Assembly (NCBI RefSeq): GCF_000760735.1
Contig: NZ_JMEX01000008.1
Coordinates: 1,475,398-1,517,491, forward strand
Length of the DNA: 42,094 nucleotides
Source of the DNA: Rhodococcoides fascians A44A
GTDB lineage: Bacteria > Actinomycetota > Actinomycetes > Mycobacteriales > Mycobacteriaceae
Reading direction: 5' to 3'
Made by a program: the position numbers and the translations under genes. Positions within the stretch are counted from its first letter, which is position 1. Each line of letters opens with the position of its first letter. Shown here piece by piece: positions 17,818 through 25,090 of the stretch. The notes below the pieces were generated by a model. The model had not been told where the DNA came from. It did not search any database and worked only from the letters and a program-made list of their open reading frames with translations.

Positions 17818-18693
17818 GTGTCCGAACATGTGAGAGAACCCGCGGCGCTGCTCGGACCCGCGGAAGTACGGTCTCTCGCCGCAGAACTGGATGTCCGTCC
17901 CACCAAGCAACTCGGACAGAACTTCGTCCACGACGCCAACACCGTCCGTCGCATCGTCGCCTCGGCGGGTGTCGGGGGAGCGGACACCGTGCTCGAGGTC
18001 GGCCCCGGACTCGGCTCGCTGACGCTGGCGCTTCTCGATGTCGCCGACGCTGTGATCGCGGTCGAGATCGATCCCAAGCTCGCCGCACGGTTGCCGCAGA
18101 CGGCAGCCGAACGAGCGCCGTCACACGCCGACCAGTTGACCGTCGTCGAGTTCGACGCGCTTCGGGTCACTGCTGCGGACATTCCCGGTGACCCGTCCGC
18201 TCTGGTCGCGAACCTGCCGTACAACGTGGCGGTTCCGGTTCTGCTGCACCTGTTCTCGCAGTTACCGACGCTGCGCACCGCATTGGTCATGGTGCAGGCC
18301 GAGGTTGCGGACAGGCTCGCGGCGGACCCGGGTAGCAAGATCTACGGAATCCCGAGCGTCAAGGCCAACTTCTTCGGCACCGTCAAACGTGCAGGCTCAG
18401 TCGGGCGTTCGGTGTTCTGGCCGGTGCCGAAGGTCGAATCAGGACTGGTTCGTATCGATCGGTACGCCGAGCCTCCGTGGCCGATGGACGACGAGCACCG
18501 CCGTCGCGTCTTCGCCGTCGTCGACGCAGCATTCGCGCAGCGCCGAAAGACGTTGAGAGCAGCGCTTGCCGGATGGGCGGGTTCGCCGGTAGAAGCCGAG
18601 CGGCGGCTGCGTGAAGCCGACATCGACCCCAGTGCCCGCGGGGAAACCATCGACGCCGCGGCATTCGTGCGGTTGGCGGGCACTCGAGCCTGA
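17818..18693 (+). CDS. ksgA: 16S rRNA adenine dimethyltransferase KsgA/RsmA
   Basis: A 291-residue SAM-dependent enzyme that dimethylates two adjacent adenines near the 3' end of 16S rRNA, a late checkpoint in 30S assembly. [12 protein letters not shown], the SAM loop [10 protein letters not shown] and the catalytic ANLPYNVAV are all present, with a C-terminal helical domain. The start is probably GTG 17818, with tagag nine bases upstream. GTG 17800 is in frame and closer to rpfB. Co-transcription with rpfB is likely and is known in M. tuberculosis. Loss of KsgA gives kasugamycin resistance in bacteria generally. Confidence 0.96.
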   Translation: MSEHVREPAALLGPAEVRSLAAELDVRPTKQLGQNFVHDANTVRRIVASAGVGGADTVLEVGPGLGSLTLALLDVADAVIAVEIDPKLAARLPQTAAERAPSHADQLTVVEFDALRVTAADIPGDPSALVANLPYNVAVPVLLHLFSQLPTLRTALVMVQAEVADRLAADPGSKIYGIPSVKANFFGTVKRAGSVGRSVFWPVPKVESGLVRIDRYAEPPWPMDDEHRRRVFAVVDAAFAQRRKTLRAALAGWAGSPVEAERRLREADIDPSARGETIDAAAFVRLAGTRA

Positions 18694-18704
18694 TCCTTCG
18701 CCCC

Positions 18705-19691
18705 TCATCGCTCGACTGTCGAGCGCACACTCGCGAGATACCGTTCGCTGAGAAGGCTGTGTCGCTGAGCCACTTTCAGGCACTCGTCGCGCAGTTCGGG
18801 CGGGTCGAGGACGGTGAACGGCGTGTCGAAGGCCGAAAGCCATCGTGCAATGGAGGCGAGTGAGTCACCGGACAGGATGAGGGTGCACGCGTCCTCGGAG
18901 CCGGATTCGAGGGTGCCCCACTGCTCGTCGACCATCGGTGCAATCGTTTCGATGGATGCCGCCAGTTCGATGCGTGCCTGCACTCGGGTGAAGGTGCGGT
19001 CGATTCCGGCGGCGACGAATGCCGCGGCACCGCCGTCGGGAAGTGGTCGCGGGGTGAATCGCGGGCCGGTGGGGATCTTGGGTTCCAGCCTGTCCACGCG
19101 GAAGGAACGCCAGTCCTCGCGCAGCAGGTCCCACCCGAGCAGATACCAGCGTGCCCCCGAACGCACGAGGCTGTAGGGCTCGACTTCGCGGCGGGCTTCC
19201 GTGCCGTCGTGGCGGCGGTAGTCGAACCTGAGGCGTTCGTGGTTGTGGCAGACCCCGGCGACGGTCGACAGCACCGTGGCGTCGACCGCAGACACCGCCG
19301 TGCGTTCGACGACGTCGATCCGCAATGCGTCGAGGCGGTGCTGGATGCGTGACGGCATCACCTGGCGCAACTTGGTCAGCGCGCGCAGCGACGCCTCCCC
19401 GATGCCCGCTACGGAGCCTCCTGCTGCGGATTGGAGGCCGAAGGCGACGGCGAGAGCTTCGTCGTCATCGAGGAGCAGCGGTGGCATCTCGGCACCCGCA
19501 CCGAGTTGGTATCCGCCGCCCACCCCGGCCGTCGCGTTCACGGGGTATCCGATCTCTCGGAGTTTGTCGACGTCGCGGCGGACGGTGCGCGGCGTGACGT
19601 TCAGCCTGTCGGCCAGGTCGGCTCCGGCCCAATCACGACGTGTCTGGAGCAGTGACAGCAGCTTGAGCAGTCGTGCAGATGTTTCCCGCAT
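18705..19691 (-). CDS. WYL-domain transcriptional regulator (YafY type)
   Basis: A 328-residue regulator. It has an N-terminal DeoR-like helix-turn-helix, [21 protein letters not shown] (about 22-42), then a wing with [11 protein letters not shown] domain follows, with [19 protein letters not shown], and a C-terminal WCX extension. WYL domains sense ligands, often nucleotides or nucleic acids, and link to DNA damage or defence genes, but the ligand is unknown here. The start is ATG 19691; the frame extends upstream without conservation. It lies antisense between ksgA and ispE, which are contiguous in mycobacteria, so it seems to have been inserted there. Confidence 0.92.
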   Translation of the reverse strand: MRETSARLLKLLSLLQTRRDWAGADLADRLNVTPRTVRRDVDKLREIGYPVNATAGVGGGYQLGAGAEMPPLLLDDDEALAVAFGLQSAAGGSVAGIGEASLRALTKLRQVMPSRIQHRLDALRIDVVERTAVSAVDATVLSTVAGVCHNHERLRFDYRRHDGTEARREVEPYSLVRSGARWYLLGWDLLREDWRSFRVDRLEPKIPTGPRFTPRPLPDGGAAAFVAAGIDRTFTRVQARIELAASIETIAPMVDEQWGTLESGSEDACTLILSGDSLASIARWLSAFDTPFTVLDPPELRDECLKVAQRHSLLSERYLASVRSTVER

Positions 19692-19761
19692 GGGTTCGAT
19701 GATGGCAGGTATTGCGGACGGATGCTGTCCTCGAACCGATGCTCGATTAGTCTTGAACACC

Positions 19762-20697
19762 GTGCTCTCAGTTGTCCACAGTCCCGTTGTCGTTCGGGCT
19801 CCGTCCAAGGTCAACCTGCATCTGTCCGTGGGTGACCTCCGCGAGGACGGCTACCACGAACTGACGACCGTCTTTCAGGCGCTCTCGCTGTCCGACGAGG
19901 TCTCGGTGGTGCCGTCGCAGGGGCTGAAGGTGATCGTCAAGGGCGCCGACGCGAAGAGTGTGCCGACGGACGAGCGGAACCTCGTGTGGAAGGCCGCTGT
20001 GCTTCTGGCGGACAAGGTGGGGCGTGAACCTCTCGTCGAGATCACGATCGACAAGGGAATCCCCGTCGCGGGCGGCATGGCCGGTGGTAGTTCCGATGCC
20101 GCGGCGACCCTCGTCGCACTCGATTCGCTGTGGAAGCTGGACCTCTCGCGCAGCGAACTCAGTGATCTCGCCGCTCAGCTCGGCAGTGATGTCCCGTTCG
20201 TTCTGCACGGCGGAACGGCGGTAGGGACGGGCCGCGGCGAGAAGCTGCTTCCGGTGTTGTCACGCAACAGTTTCCACTGGGTGCTGGCGCTGGCCAAGGG
20301 CGGATTGCAGACTCCTGCCGTCTTCGCCGAACTGGACGAGCTGAGGGCGAAAGGCGATCCGCCCCGATTGGGCGATCCGGACGCCCTGATGCAGGCCCTG
20401 GTGAGCGGCGACGCCCACGCTCTCGCTCCACTTCTGGGCAACGACCTCCAAGCCGCGGCGGTGTCGCTCCTCCCGCAGCTGCGTCGTACGTTGCGAGCAG
20501 GCCTGACCGCAGGTGCTCTGGCCGGGATCGTGTCCGGATCCGGCCCGACCTGCGCATTTCTCTGTGCCGATTCCGATACCGCGGTGTCGGTCGGCGCCGA
20601 ACTCTCCGGTGCAGGCGTCTGCCGTACCGTGCGTGTCGCGAGCGGACCCGTTCCCGGCGCTCGTGTAGTCACTAGTGAATCGATTGGTTTCCCCTGA
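19762..20697 (+). CDS. ispE: 4-diphosphocytidyl-2-C-methyl-D-erythritol kinase IspE
   Basis: A 311-residue GHMP kinase of the MEP isoprenoid pathway. It phosphorylates CDP-methylerythritol with [17 protein letters not shown] carries the substrate lysine, [15 protein letters not shown] is the ATP loop, and SGSGPTCAF is the third GHMP motif. The start is GTG 19762, which gives the usual length. The long open frame upstream runs antisense to the WYL gene. Its promoter must lie in the 70-base spacer after that gene. The stop overlaps the next ATG by one base (TGATG), so the ABC-F gene is translationally coupled. Confidence 0.95.
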   Translation: MLSVVHSPVVVRAPSKVNLHLSVGDLREDGYHELTTVFQALSLSDEVSVVPSQGLKVIVKGADAKSVPTDERNLVWKAAVLLADKVGREPLVEITIDKGIPVAGGMAGGSSDAAATLVALDSLWKLDLSRSELSDLAAQLGSDVPFVLHGGTAVGTGRGEKLLPVLSRNSFHWVLALAKGGLQTPAVFAELDELRAKGDPPRLGDPDALMQALVSGDAHALAPLLGNDLQAAAVSLLPQLRRTLRAGLTAGALAGIVSGSGPTCAFLCADSDTAVSVGAELSGAGVCRTVRVASGPVPGARVVTSESIGFP

Positions 20698-22493
20698 TGG
20701 TCAATCTCGTCAATCTCGAAAACGTCTCCAAGTCCTTCGGTGTCAAACCGCTGCTCGACGGCGTCTCGCTCGGTGTGCAGGAGGGCGAGCGCATCGGCAT
20801 GGTCGGCCTCAACGGAGGCGGCAAGACAACCACTCTCGAAGTGCTCGCAGGTCTCGAACCACCGGATTCCGGGCGCGTCAGCCGCGTCGGCGGGCTGCGG
20901 ATGGCCGTCGTGACGCAGCGCGGGGTTCTGCCGCCGGGATCGACCGTCGGACAGGTCGTTCTGGATCCGCTCGGCATGGCCGAGCACGAGTGGGCCGGTG
21001 ATTCGCGGGTCCGCAACATCCTGACCGGCATCGGTATCGCGGACCTCGGTCCTGCGGGCAGCTCGGGTCTCGACGCCACCATCGACAACCTGTCCGGCGG
21101 CGAGCGTCGCCGTGTCGCGTTGGCGGCAGCCCTGGTTCAGGATCTGGATCTGCTGGTGCTGGACGAGCCGACCAACCACCTCGACGTCGAGGGTGTGCAA
21201 TGGCTTGCGGCTCACCTGGTGTCGCGGCGCAGTGCGCTCGTCGTCGTGACACACGATCGGTGGTTCCTCGACACCGTCGCCAACCAGACGTGGGAAGTAG
21301 TCGGCGGCAAGGTCGAGACGTACGAGGGTGGGTACAACGACTGGATCTTCGCGCGCGCCGAACGTGCCCGCCAGGCCGATGCGTCGGAAGAGCGTCGTCG
21401 AAACCTCGCACGTAAGGAGCTCGCCTGGCTGCGGCGCGGTGCTCCGGCTCGAACGTCCAAGCCCAAGTACAGGATCGAAGCCGCCGAGGCCCTCATCGCC
21501 GACGTGCCTGCGCCCCGAGATTCCGTGGCATTGGCGTCGTTCGCGAAGCGCAGGCTCGGACGGGTCGTCATCGAACTCGAGGACGCCCGCCTCGAAACTC
21601 CCGACGGCCGTGAGCTGGTGAAGGACTTCACGTGGCGTCTGGCGCCGGGTGAACGCGTCGGACTCGTCGGCGTCAACGGTTCCGGCAAGACGACGCTGCT
21701 GCGTACCCTCGCGGGCGAGCTGGAACCGGCGACCGGCAAGAGGATTCAAGGTCAGACCGTGGAGATCGGTTGGCTGAGACAGGAATTGGACGATCTGCCG
21801 AAGAACCTGCGTGTTCTCGACGCCGTCAAGGAAGTCGCGGAGCGAATCACCCTCGGTGACAAGGAGATCTCCGCCGGTCAATTGGCCGAACGGTTGGGGT
21901 TCACGCCTGCGCGGCAACGCACGCCCGTCGGCGATCTGTCCGGCGGCGAGCGTCGCAGGCTTCAGCTGACGCGTGTGCTCATGGCCGAGCCGAACGTGCT
22001 GCTGCTGGACGAGCCGACCAACGACCTGGACATCGATACGCTGCAGCAGCTGGAGGACCTGCTCGACGGTTGGGCCGGAACTCTCGTCGTGATCAGCCAC
22101 GATCGTTACCTGATCGAACGTATCTGTGATTCGACGTGGGCTCTGTTCGGTGACGGCAAGCTCACCAACCTGCCCGGAGGGATCGAGGAGTACCTGCGGC
22201 GTCGTGCGGTTCTCGCGGCCGAGGCGACGCCGGATTCCCTGACGACCGGGGGGACGGCGAAGAAGGCGGTGCGCGACGCCGCGTCCGAGCGGGCAGCGCG
22301 TAAGGAACTGAGCAAGCTCGAGAAGCTGGTGGTCCGGTTGTCGGATCGCGAGATCGCGCTGCACGCGGAACTGGCGGAAGCGGCCACGGATCCGGGCAAG
22401 CTCGTGGAACTCGACACGGAGTTGAAGAAGGTTCTGGCGGACAAGGACGTCGCCGAGGAACGCTGGATGGAACTGGCTGCCGAGCTCGACTGA
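20697..22493 (+). CDS. ABC-F family ATPase (Uup/EttA-like)
   Basis: A 598-residue soluble protein with two ATPase domains and no membrane segments. Walker A motifs are GLNGGGKTT (37-45) and GVNGSGKTT. Signatures are LSGGERRRVAL and LSGGERRRLQL, with Walker B DEPTNHLD and DEPTNDLD. A P-site interaction motif linker, rich in Arg and Lys (ARKELAWLRRG), joins them, and a C-terminal coiled coil (about 525-598) resembles Uup. ABC-F proteins act on the ribosome, easing stalled translation or giving antibiotic resistance. Uup members also affect DNA transposition. Coupling to ispE fits a housekeeping role. Confidence 0.93.
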   Translation: MVNLVNLENVSKSFGVKPLLDGVSLGVQEGERIGMVGLNGGGKTTTLEVLAGLEPPDSGRVSRVGGLRMAVVTQRGVLPPGSTVGQVVLDPLGMAEHEWAGDSRVRNILTGIGIADLGPAGSSGLDATIDNLSGGERRRVALAAALVQDLDLLVLDEPTNHLDVEGVQWLAAHLVSRRSALVVVTHDRWFLDTVANQTWEVVGGKVETYEGGYNDWIFARAERARQADASEERRRNLARKELAWLRRGAPARTSKPKYRIEAAEALIADVPAPRDSVALASFAKRRLGRVVIELEDARLETPDGRELVKDFTWRLAPGERVGLVGVNGSGKTTLLRTLAGELEPATGKRIQGQTVEIGWLRQELDDLPKNLRVLDAVKEVAERITLGDKEISAGQLAERLGFTPARQRTPVGDLSGGERRRLQLTRVLMAEPNVLLLDEPTNDLDIDTLQQLEDLLDGWAGTLVVISHDRYLIERICDSTWALFGDGKLTNLPGGIEEYLRRRAVLAAEATPDSLTTGGTAKKAVRDAASERAARKELSKLEKLVVRLSDREIALHAELAEAATDPGKLVELDTELKKVLADKDVAEERWMELAAELD

Positions 22494-22494
22494 C

Positions 22495-22574
22495 CTACGT
22501 GAGTGGCAATGTGGTGCCTATGGTCACTCCGCGGGCTCCGCTCCTGCCCCTGCCCTACATTTCCGCTCACATAG
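22495..22574 (-). repeat. 80-bp inverted-repeat element, copy 1
   Basis: Its ends are imperfect 18-base inverted repeats (22495-22512 and 22557-22574, 15 of 18 matching). On the minus strand the body carries the GC-rich core GGAGCGGAGC-nn-GCGGAG-n-GACC, which recurs in the element at 30083-30160. It fills the whole spacer between the ABC-F stop and the GNAT start. It looks like a small non-autonomous or REP-like intergenic repeat. Its transcript would fold into a long hairpin and could terminate transcription. Confidence 0.65.
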
Positions 22575-22584
22575 GGTGGGGTGC

Positions 22585-23049
22585 ATGAACCCGACGCTGG
22601 TGCTCATGGACCCCGAGCGAGTCCGGCAATGGCTCGCGGGTACCAGGGAACGGTACGTGGCCGAACGCGTCGCGACGGGAGAGACGCAGGCCGAGGCGGA
22701 AGCCAATGCGGAGATTTCCTACCGGCTCACGTTCCCCGGTGGAGTGCCCACGCCGACCCAGCGCATCTTCGACGTGTTCGACGACGACGTACGCGTCGGC
22801 TACCTGTGGATCGCTCCGCGAAACGACGCGGAACCGCTGCACTGGTGGGTGTGGGACATCGAGATCGACGAGGAGTTCCGCGGTCGGGGGCTCGGCCGGG
22901 CGACGATGCGGCTGGCAGAGGATTCCGCTCGGTCGGAGGGAGCTGTGTCGTTGGGGCTCAATGTCTTCGGTGGCAACGCCGTAGCTCGGCAGTTGTACAC
23001 CTCGTTGGACTATCGGGAAACGTCGATTCAGATGAGGAAAGACCTATGA
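22585..23049 (+). CDS. GNAT-family N-acetyltransferase
   Basis: A 154-residue GNAT protein. The acetyl-CoA loop is RGRGLGRATM, following strand WWVWDIEIDEEF, and the C-terminal GLNVFGGNAVARQLYTSLDY is the usual motif-B helix. The N-terminal helix region (about 10-45) is not strongly diagnostic, so the acceptor is unknown; related proteins acetylate small molecules or peptides. The ATG at 22585 starts 11 bases after the repeat element. The stop shares ATGA with the DUF4166 gene, so the two are coupled. Confidence 0.9.
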   Translation: MNPTLVLMDPERVRQWLAGTRERYVAERVATGETQAEAEANAEISYRLTFPGGVPTPTQRIFDVFDDDVRVGYLWIAPRNDAEPLHWWVWDIEIDEEFRGRGLGRATMRLAEDSARSEGAVSLGLNVFGGNAVARQLYTSLDYRETSIQMRKDL

Positions 23050-23723
23050 CATCCGTCGTGCGTACCGCTCTCGGTAGCGAGTTCGAGAAGCTCCATCCGA
23101 AGGTGCAGTGGAGGTTCGGTCTCGCATCCGGAGACCACCGATGCCAGCTCGGCGTGGGTGTCATGGAAGAAATGCGGCACTCGACGTTGATTCCGCCGCC
23201 GGTGCTGTGGCTCGGCGGAAAACGTGGGCTGTTTCCCGGTGGGCGGGGGACGGACGTGCCGTTCACGATCGAAAACTATGCGTACGTCGACGCTGTCGGC
23301 CGCGAGACCATGGCGTTCATTCGTCGGTTCGCGTTCGCCGGATCACCTCAGGGGATGAACTCGGTGATGGTGACGCCCGCTCGCACGCCCGGCGCGGACT
23401 TCGCGCTGGACTACCTCGGCTTCTCCTCGGACATGATCGTCCGAACGACGTGCTCGGTCGACTCCGCCGGCGGCCTCGTCCTGGAGAGCGGTGCGCCGCG
23501 GGTACTGGGAATCAGGATTCCGCAGCTGGCGTCGGCTCTGACCTCCGCGCGGGAGTGGTGGGACGAAGACGAACAGAAGCACCGGGTGCAGATCGACGTC
23601 AAGAGTCCGCTGCTGGGCACGCTGTTCCACTATCACGGCTGGTTCACCGCAGAAGAACACGAGTGCGCTCCGGCCGACATTCCGGCCGGAGCACACCCGT
23701 CGAAGCTGGTGGAACGGGAGTGA
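23046..23723 (+). CDS. DUF4166-domain protein
   Basis: A 225-residue protein matching the pattern of DUF4166 proteins. It has LHPKVQWRFG near the N-terminus, FTIENYAYVDAVGRETMAF in the middle, and LGTLFHYHGWF near the end. In actinobacteria this domain often occurs alone or fused to saccharopine-dehydrogenase-like or SDR proteins. The biochemical role is unknown. No signal peptide or membrane helix is evident. It is coupled to a GNAT enzyme by an ATGA overlap. A strong inverted repeat lies just before its stop. Confidence 0.8.
   Translation: MTSVVRTALGSEFEKLHPKVQWRFGLASGDHRCQLGVGVMEEMRHSTLIPPPVLWLGGKRGLFPGGRGTDVPFTIENYAYVDAVGRETMAFIRRFAFAGSPQGMNSVMVTPARTPGADFALDYLGFSSDMIVRTTCSVDSAGGLVLESGAPRVLGIRIPQLASALTSAREWWDEDEQKHRVQIDVKSPLLGTLFHYHGWFTAEEHECAPADIPAGAHPSKLVERE
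23667..23692. terminator. hairpin at the end of the DUF4166 gene (possible terminator)
   Basis: gctccggcc (23667-23675) pairs perfectly with ggccggagc (23684-23692) around an 8-base loop, and GTGC/CAC extends the stem with a bulge. It lies inside the last codons of the DUF4166 gene and about 40 bases beyond the stop of the convergent gene. No U-tract follows, so termination on either strand is only possible. Confidence 0.35.
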
Positions 23724-23732
23724 CCTAGCGGG

Positions 23733-24344
23733 TCAGCGGTAACCCTTGGCCGGGTTCAGCAGGTCGAGAACGATGGTCTGGCCGTTGGATCGAACGTGAA
23801 TCTCGGGGTTCTGCAGACCGCCGGACACCAGGTACTCGCCGAGGAGCTGCAGCAGCTCGTCCGGGCCGACGGACGTGTCCGGGGTGCGGATGTCGCCGGT
23901 GCGGCTACCGAGCTCGTTCTGAGTGAGGCGGCCCGCGATGCGCACGGACGCGACGCCCATGGCGGTGCGGCGGTCAGGGGCTCCGCCGCGGCCGGCGGCC
24001 GTGGACGTCGAGCCCGACGAGTGGGTGGAACGGCCATTGGTAGGCAGGCCGTGCTCGGAGATCTGATCGCTAGTAGTCACTTCAACCTCGTTCGAATCCT
24101 TGGAGGGCTGCTTCGGCGTTGTGCTGTCGGCTTCTTGCTTCGTCTCGGCCTTCGATGCGGAGTTCTCGGTCGACTTCGCCGCTACTGGGTCCGCAGCCGC
24201 ACTGTCGGTCGCCGCGTCCGAGGGGGAGTTCGACTTGGACGCCGAGACGCCGCTGGCCAGCTTGGGAGTAGGCGTGCTCAACCGGTGAGCCGGCGCCTGG
24301 CCGATCTTGATTCCCGCCAGCGGATAGCTGGATCCCTGCGTCAT
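23733..24344 (-). CDS. low-complexity protein of unknown function (203 aa)
   Basis: I do not recognise this protein. It has a short N-terminal segment, then a Ser/Thr/Ala/Asp/Lys-rich, probably disordered stretch (about 30-125), then a more structured C-terminal part (about 128-203). That part has GVASVRIAGRLTQNELGSRTG and NPEIHVRSNGQTIVLDLLNP. There is no signal peptide, membrane helix or cysteine. The start ATG 24344 overlaps the stop of a six-codon mini-ORF. The real reading frame is supported by its length and the ordered C-terminus. It faces DUF4166 tail-to-tail and lies 92 bases downstream of pnuC on the same strand. Confidence 0.6.
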   Translation of the reverse strand: MTQGSSYPLAGIKIGQAPAHRLSTPTPKLASGVSASKSNSPSDAATDSAAADPVAAKSTENSASKAETKQEADSTTPKQPSKDSNEVEVTTSDQISEHGLPTNGRSTHSSGSTSTAAGRGGAPDRRTAMGVASVRIAGRLTQNELGSRTGDIRTPDTSVGPDELLQLLGEYLVSGGLQNPEIHVRSNGQTIVLDLLNPAKGYR

Positions 24345-24361
24345 AGCGAGCCCTGCGTCAT
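24341..24361 (-). promoter_or_regulatory. leader mini-ORF duplicating the start of the 203-aa protein
   Basis: On the minus strand TATGACGCAGGG occurs twice, 17 bases apart. The upstream copy starts a six-codon ORF, MTQGSL, whose TGA overlaps the ATG of the main gene as ATGA. The main protein begins MTQGSS. The AGGG inside the mini-ORF can serve as the main gene's ribosome-binding site. Termination-reinitiation is possible. A simple duplication scar is the alternative. Confidence 0.45.
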
Positions 24362-24387
24362 ATCCAACCCCACATCAGAAGCGTGAA

Positions 24388-24418
24388 AACCTACTCGAAG
24401 TCCGTTCGGACCACCGAA
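24388..24418 (-). promoter_or_regulatory. palindromes and possible -10 upstream of the 203-aa protein
   Basis: gtccgttcggac (24400-24411) is a perfect inverted repeat with a two-base centre. ttcgg (24405-24409) also pairs with ccgaa (24414-24418). A TAGGTT hexamer (24393-24388 on the minus strand) follows immediately, as a -10 box would. The structures could instead terminate the upstream pnuC transcript. Confidence 0.3.
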
Positions 24419-24436
24419 GAATAACACTTCACCCGT

Positions 24437-25090
24437 TTAAGCGGAGATTTTCGAAGTACCGTTCGCCTTCTGAATGCGCAGCCACACCACGAAACCCCAG
24501 GCCACAAAGGCTGCGTACACAAGATACAGAAATGCGGACGGGTAGAAACCGGCACGGAACAGCAGCGGCACACCCACCACGTCGACGCCGATCCAGATCA
24601 GCCAGAATTCGGTGATTCCCCGTGCCATGCCGAACGTCGCGAGCAAGGATCCGGTGAAGATCCACGCGTCGGCCCATTTGCCGTAGGACCCGAGGTACCC
24701 GAACAGCTGGGCGAAGGCAGCGGTGCCGACGACCATCACCGCGATCATCGCGATGCGTTCCTTCGTCGACGCCCACCGCGGCAACACCGCCGTCTTGCGG
24801 GCCCGCGAGGTGCGCAGCCACTGCGACCAGCCGTAGACGCTGACCGCGATGAACAGCAACTGGCGCCCGGCTTGCCCGTACAGATCCAATGCCTGCGGCG
24901 TGTGAAAGGCGCCGCCGAGGAACACGGTGAACAGCAAGGCGTTGCCGATGATCCCCACCGGCCACGCCCACACCACTCGCCGCATTCCCCCGATCGCCGA
25001 CGCCAGGCCGAAGCCGTTGCCGACGATCTCGCGCCACAGGATGGGGTGTCCCGCGATGGAGACCTGCGCGTCGAGCAGCCCGAGGAGCAC
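24437..25090 (-). CDS. pnuC: PnuC-family nicotinamide riboside/mononucleotide transporter
   Basis: A 217-residue membrane protein with about seven helices. PnuC features include the N-terminal half with LSAIGG-like turns (ASAIGGMRRVVWAWPVGIIGN), LFIAVSVYGWSQW and EFWLIWIGVDVVGVPL near the end. PnuC proteins facilitate uptake of NAD precursors, which are then trapped by phosphorylation. Close relatives carry thiamine or riboflavin. The start is GTG 25090, which shares one base with the prfC stop (TAGTG), so translation is coupled to prfC. This pairing of a release factor with a vitamin transporter has no obvious functional logic. Confidence 0.9.
   Translation of the reverse strand: MLLGLLDAQVSIAGHPILWREIVGNGFGLASAIGGMRRVVWAWPVGIIGNALLFTVFLGGAFHTPQALDLYGQAGRQLLFIAVSVYGWSQWLRTSRARKTAVLPRWASTKERIAMIAVMVVGTAAFAQLFGYLGSYGKWADAWIFTGSLLATFGMARGITEFWLIWIGVDVVGVPLLFRAGFYPSAFLYLVYAAFVAWGFVVWLRIQKANGTSKISA

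Noticed and set aside
20175..22364. 729-codon open frame antisense to ispE and the ABC-F gene
   Set aside because: It spans two clear genes on the other strand, and both of those carry intact ATP-binding motifs.
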